Shown here piece by piece: positions 62,709-64,000 of a stretch of 64,000 nt of DNA. Made by a program: the position numbers and the translations under genes. The stretch is from Pseudomonas sp. (lineage in GTDB: Bacteria; Pseudomonadota; Gammaproteobacteria; Pseudomonadales; Pseudomonadaceae): the NCBI RefSeq assembly GCF_030683065.1, contig NZ_JAUXMX010000004.1, positions 1-64,000 on the forward strand, given 5' to 3'. Position 1 is the stretch's first letter; every line of letters starts with the position of its first letter. A model generated the notes under the pieces. It saw nothing but the letters and a program-made list of their open reading frames with translations. It had not been told where the DNA came from and did no database searches.

Positions 62709-63371
62709 GTTATTAAATATTGTTATATATCAATGGTTTGTAAAGTTATCGGTTTTTCAGCCGGATAGAAAGTCGGCTGATCTGTTTCCGTATCACTCAG
62801 TTACGTTACCCGGCGACGGCCGTCGTAACACCTGATGCCCAGTTGGGCGATGCTCCTCTCGCTGCCGCTCGTCAGATGTGAAAAGGCAGGGGTTGTGAAG
62901 GTGCAGTGGCTGAGCGATCCAGCCGTCTGTTGGAACCTGTCGCCATATAGACGTTCTAATTAGTCCTGCAGCAGGACGCTGCCACAAAAAAAGCTGATGG
63001 CTCCCCTCCCCGCCCCTCAACTAAACGCCCGCGCAATGACATGACCTGGCCGGAGACAGGATAAAAGATGTCGTCCGCAGAAATGCAGCGGATTTCAGCA
63101 AACGACAGCATAACGGTGAGGCCCAAGTCAGCGAAGACGCAGCCAAGCCGAGAGCTGAATATGCTGGCGGTCCACTACCCGGATGCCTTGCCATCACCTA
63201 GCGTTGAGCCGTGAACCTGCACTGCCATGATTTCACCGCACTGCCTTGCCCAAGCAGATAAGGGGCAATCCGCAAGCAGTCCATTGAACAATTACAAGCA
63301 CGACGCCGAAGCCGACCTGAAGGTTGCTCCAGACCCTCAGTATCAGGCGAGGCGCTGGGCATAGGACCTTT
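62709..63371. other. Intergenic region between the sRNA and the last gene (about 660 bases)
   Basis: The first part (62709-62760) is AT-rich and fits an upstream activating region of the sRNA. GTCCTGCAGCAGGAC at about 62963 is a short perfect hairpin sequence. Open frames at 62793-63020 and 63198-63575 on the minus strand have no family signature. No gene is supported. Together with 62161-62328 (nothing seen), this is the largest gene-poor stretch of the window. Confidence 0.45.
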
Positions 63372-64000
63372 ATGACTATTGTTTTGTCGGGCGCGATCAT
63401 CACGCTTTTGCTTATCACTTTGTATGTCCTGGTACGCTGGGGTAATGAGCGCTGTCATGGCTCTGAGCCGGTGGGGTTGTTGACCTTCATGGCGATTCTG
63501 TTCACCTCGGGTCTGGACATGGGCCTGATCATCTTTCCGCTGACCGAGTTCCCGGTCTACGCCGAGGATGCGCAATATCAGTTCTCCAACCCATTGGCTG
63601 TCGGGTTCGGCTTCTGGGGCTTTCTAATCTGGGTGTTTTACTTCATCACCACCTTCTACTTTTGCGTGATCGAGCCGCGGGTGAAGTTCTTCGAACTGAA
63701 ACCGGTAAAGATCATCAATAACCTGGTGATCATCTCGACCTGTGCCTTCACGGCCTATCTGTTCCTGGTGAACATCGCCTGGTATGCCCCGGAACTTAGC
63801 GAAGCCTGGGGGTATCTGGTGGTGTTCCTGATTCTGTTGGCGGCGGTCTATTCGAGTACGGATATCAAGTACCTGAAGATCCTCAGCGTCGCTTCGACCT
63901 GGTTGTTCTTCGCCCTGATTGCCGGGATGTGGTGGTGGATGGATGCCGATGCAAGCTACGCCGCCGAGGCCGCTTCTGCGATCGGTACCGGCTACTTCGC
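63372..64000 (+). CDS. BCCT-like (choline transporter type) membrane protein, N-terminal part
   Basis: The frame opens at an ATG behind AGGA and runs off the right edge (209 residues present). Several membrane helices: IVLSGAIITLLLITLYVLV, LLTFMAILFTSGLDMGLIIF, AVGFGFWGFLIWVFYFITTF, IISTCAFTAYLFLVNIAWY, WGYLVVFLILLAAVYSS, STWLFFALIAGMWWWM. The SGLDMGLIIFPLTEFPVYAE segment sits where BCCT carriers have AGMGIGLMFYGVAEP, suggesting a divergent BCCT-type sodium/choline transporter. The assignment is tentative because the C-terminal half is missing. Confidence 0.6.
   Translation, partial: MTIVLSGAIITLLLITLYVLVRWGNERCHGSEPVGLLTFMAILFTSGLDMGLIIFPLTEFPVYAEDAQYQFSNPLAVGFGFWGFLIWVFYFITTFYFCVIEPRVKFFELKPVKIINNLVIISTCAFTAYLFLVNIAWYAPELSEAWGYLVVFLILLAAVYSSTDIKYLKILSVASTWLFFALIAGMWWWMDADASYAAEAASAIGTGYF

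Noticed and set aside
62793..63371. Possible CRISPR, tRNA or further RNA gene in the gene-poor tail
   Set aside because: No repeat-spacer pattern, no cloverleaf with a TTCRA loop and no promoter-terminator pair could be seen.
63198..63575. Minus-strand 125-codon frame
   Set aside because: Overlaps the start of a clear membrane protein on the plus strand and has no recognisable motif.

Overview
This window is the replication-origin region of a Pseudomonas (sensu lato) chromosome. The order rpmH-rnpA-yidD-yidC-mnmE on the minus strand, oriC, then dnaA-dnaN-recF-gyrB on the plus strand is the classic Pseudomonas oriC neighbourhood. The mnmG-rsmG-parA-parB-atpIBEFHAGDC-glmU-glmR-glmS block on the same replichore supports this, as do two parS sites of the Pseudomonas type, Fur boxes, a CrcZ-type small RNA and dispersed Pseudomonas-style repeats. 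Species cannot be named. A trimethylamine monooxygenase gene and two BCCT carriers point to a strain that handles methylated amines and betaines.

Layout. 0-8.4 kb: tail of an alanine/Na+ symporter, ansA, hemF, qor, a TAXI-type TRAP uptake operon (binding protein, fused permease, DUF1850 protein) and a GNAT acetyltransferase. 8.7-23.6 kb: two paralogous copies of one three-gene block (BCCT transporter / DnaQ-like exonuclease / cNMP-CBS-DUF294 nucleotidyltransferase). They enclose an iron-uptake module (two Fur boxes, TonB siderophore receptor, PepSY reductase-like protein), a cardiolipin synthase and a frameshifted DUF3617 pseudogene. 24-33.6 kb: an accessory stretch with a FIST-like protein coupled to a domesticated ISL3-transposase-like DNA-binding protein, a small conserved-looking protein, a trimethylamine monooxygenase with an odd start, and an ArsR-controlled MMPL/LolA-like/outer-membrane-protein operon ending in a 37-residue ORF. 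33.6-34.1 kb: the remains of a Tn7-like element (tnsA N-terminus plus a candidate right end) at attTn7 downstream of glmS. 34.1-50 kb: glmRS, glmU, ATP synthase, ParAB, rsmG, mnmG. 50-50.5 kb: a DnaA-box cluster upstream of mnmG. 50.8-54.7 kb: mnmE, yidC, yidD, rnpA, rpmH. 54.8-55.2 kb: oriC. 55.3-61.4 kb: dnaA, dnaN, recF (with parS), gyrB. 61.4-64 kb: a decayed RelBE module, a predicted sigma54-driven, CA-motif-rich small RNA on the minus strand, and the start of a BCCT-like membrane protein.

Functionally, the right half is housekeeping: replication start, chromosome partition, tRNA wobble modification, membrane insertion, energy conversion and amino-sugar supply. The left half is nutrient acquisition and envelope functions. 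Gene orientation switches at oriC, so nearly all housekeeping genes are read away from the origin. The least expected elements are the CrcZ/CrcY-like RNA gene in a stretch that looks empty, the Tn7-like scar, the duplicated BCCT/exonuclease/DUF294 block, the zinc-less ISL3-like protein, the ArsR-MMPL-LolA operon and the lesion at the start of the monooxygenase gene. All calls rest on reading the sequence and recalled family features. No database search was run.
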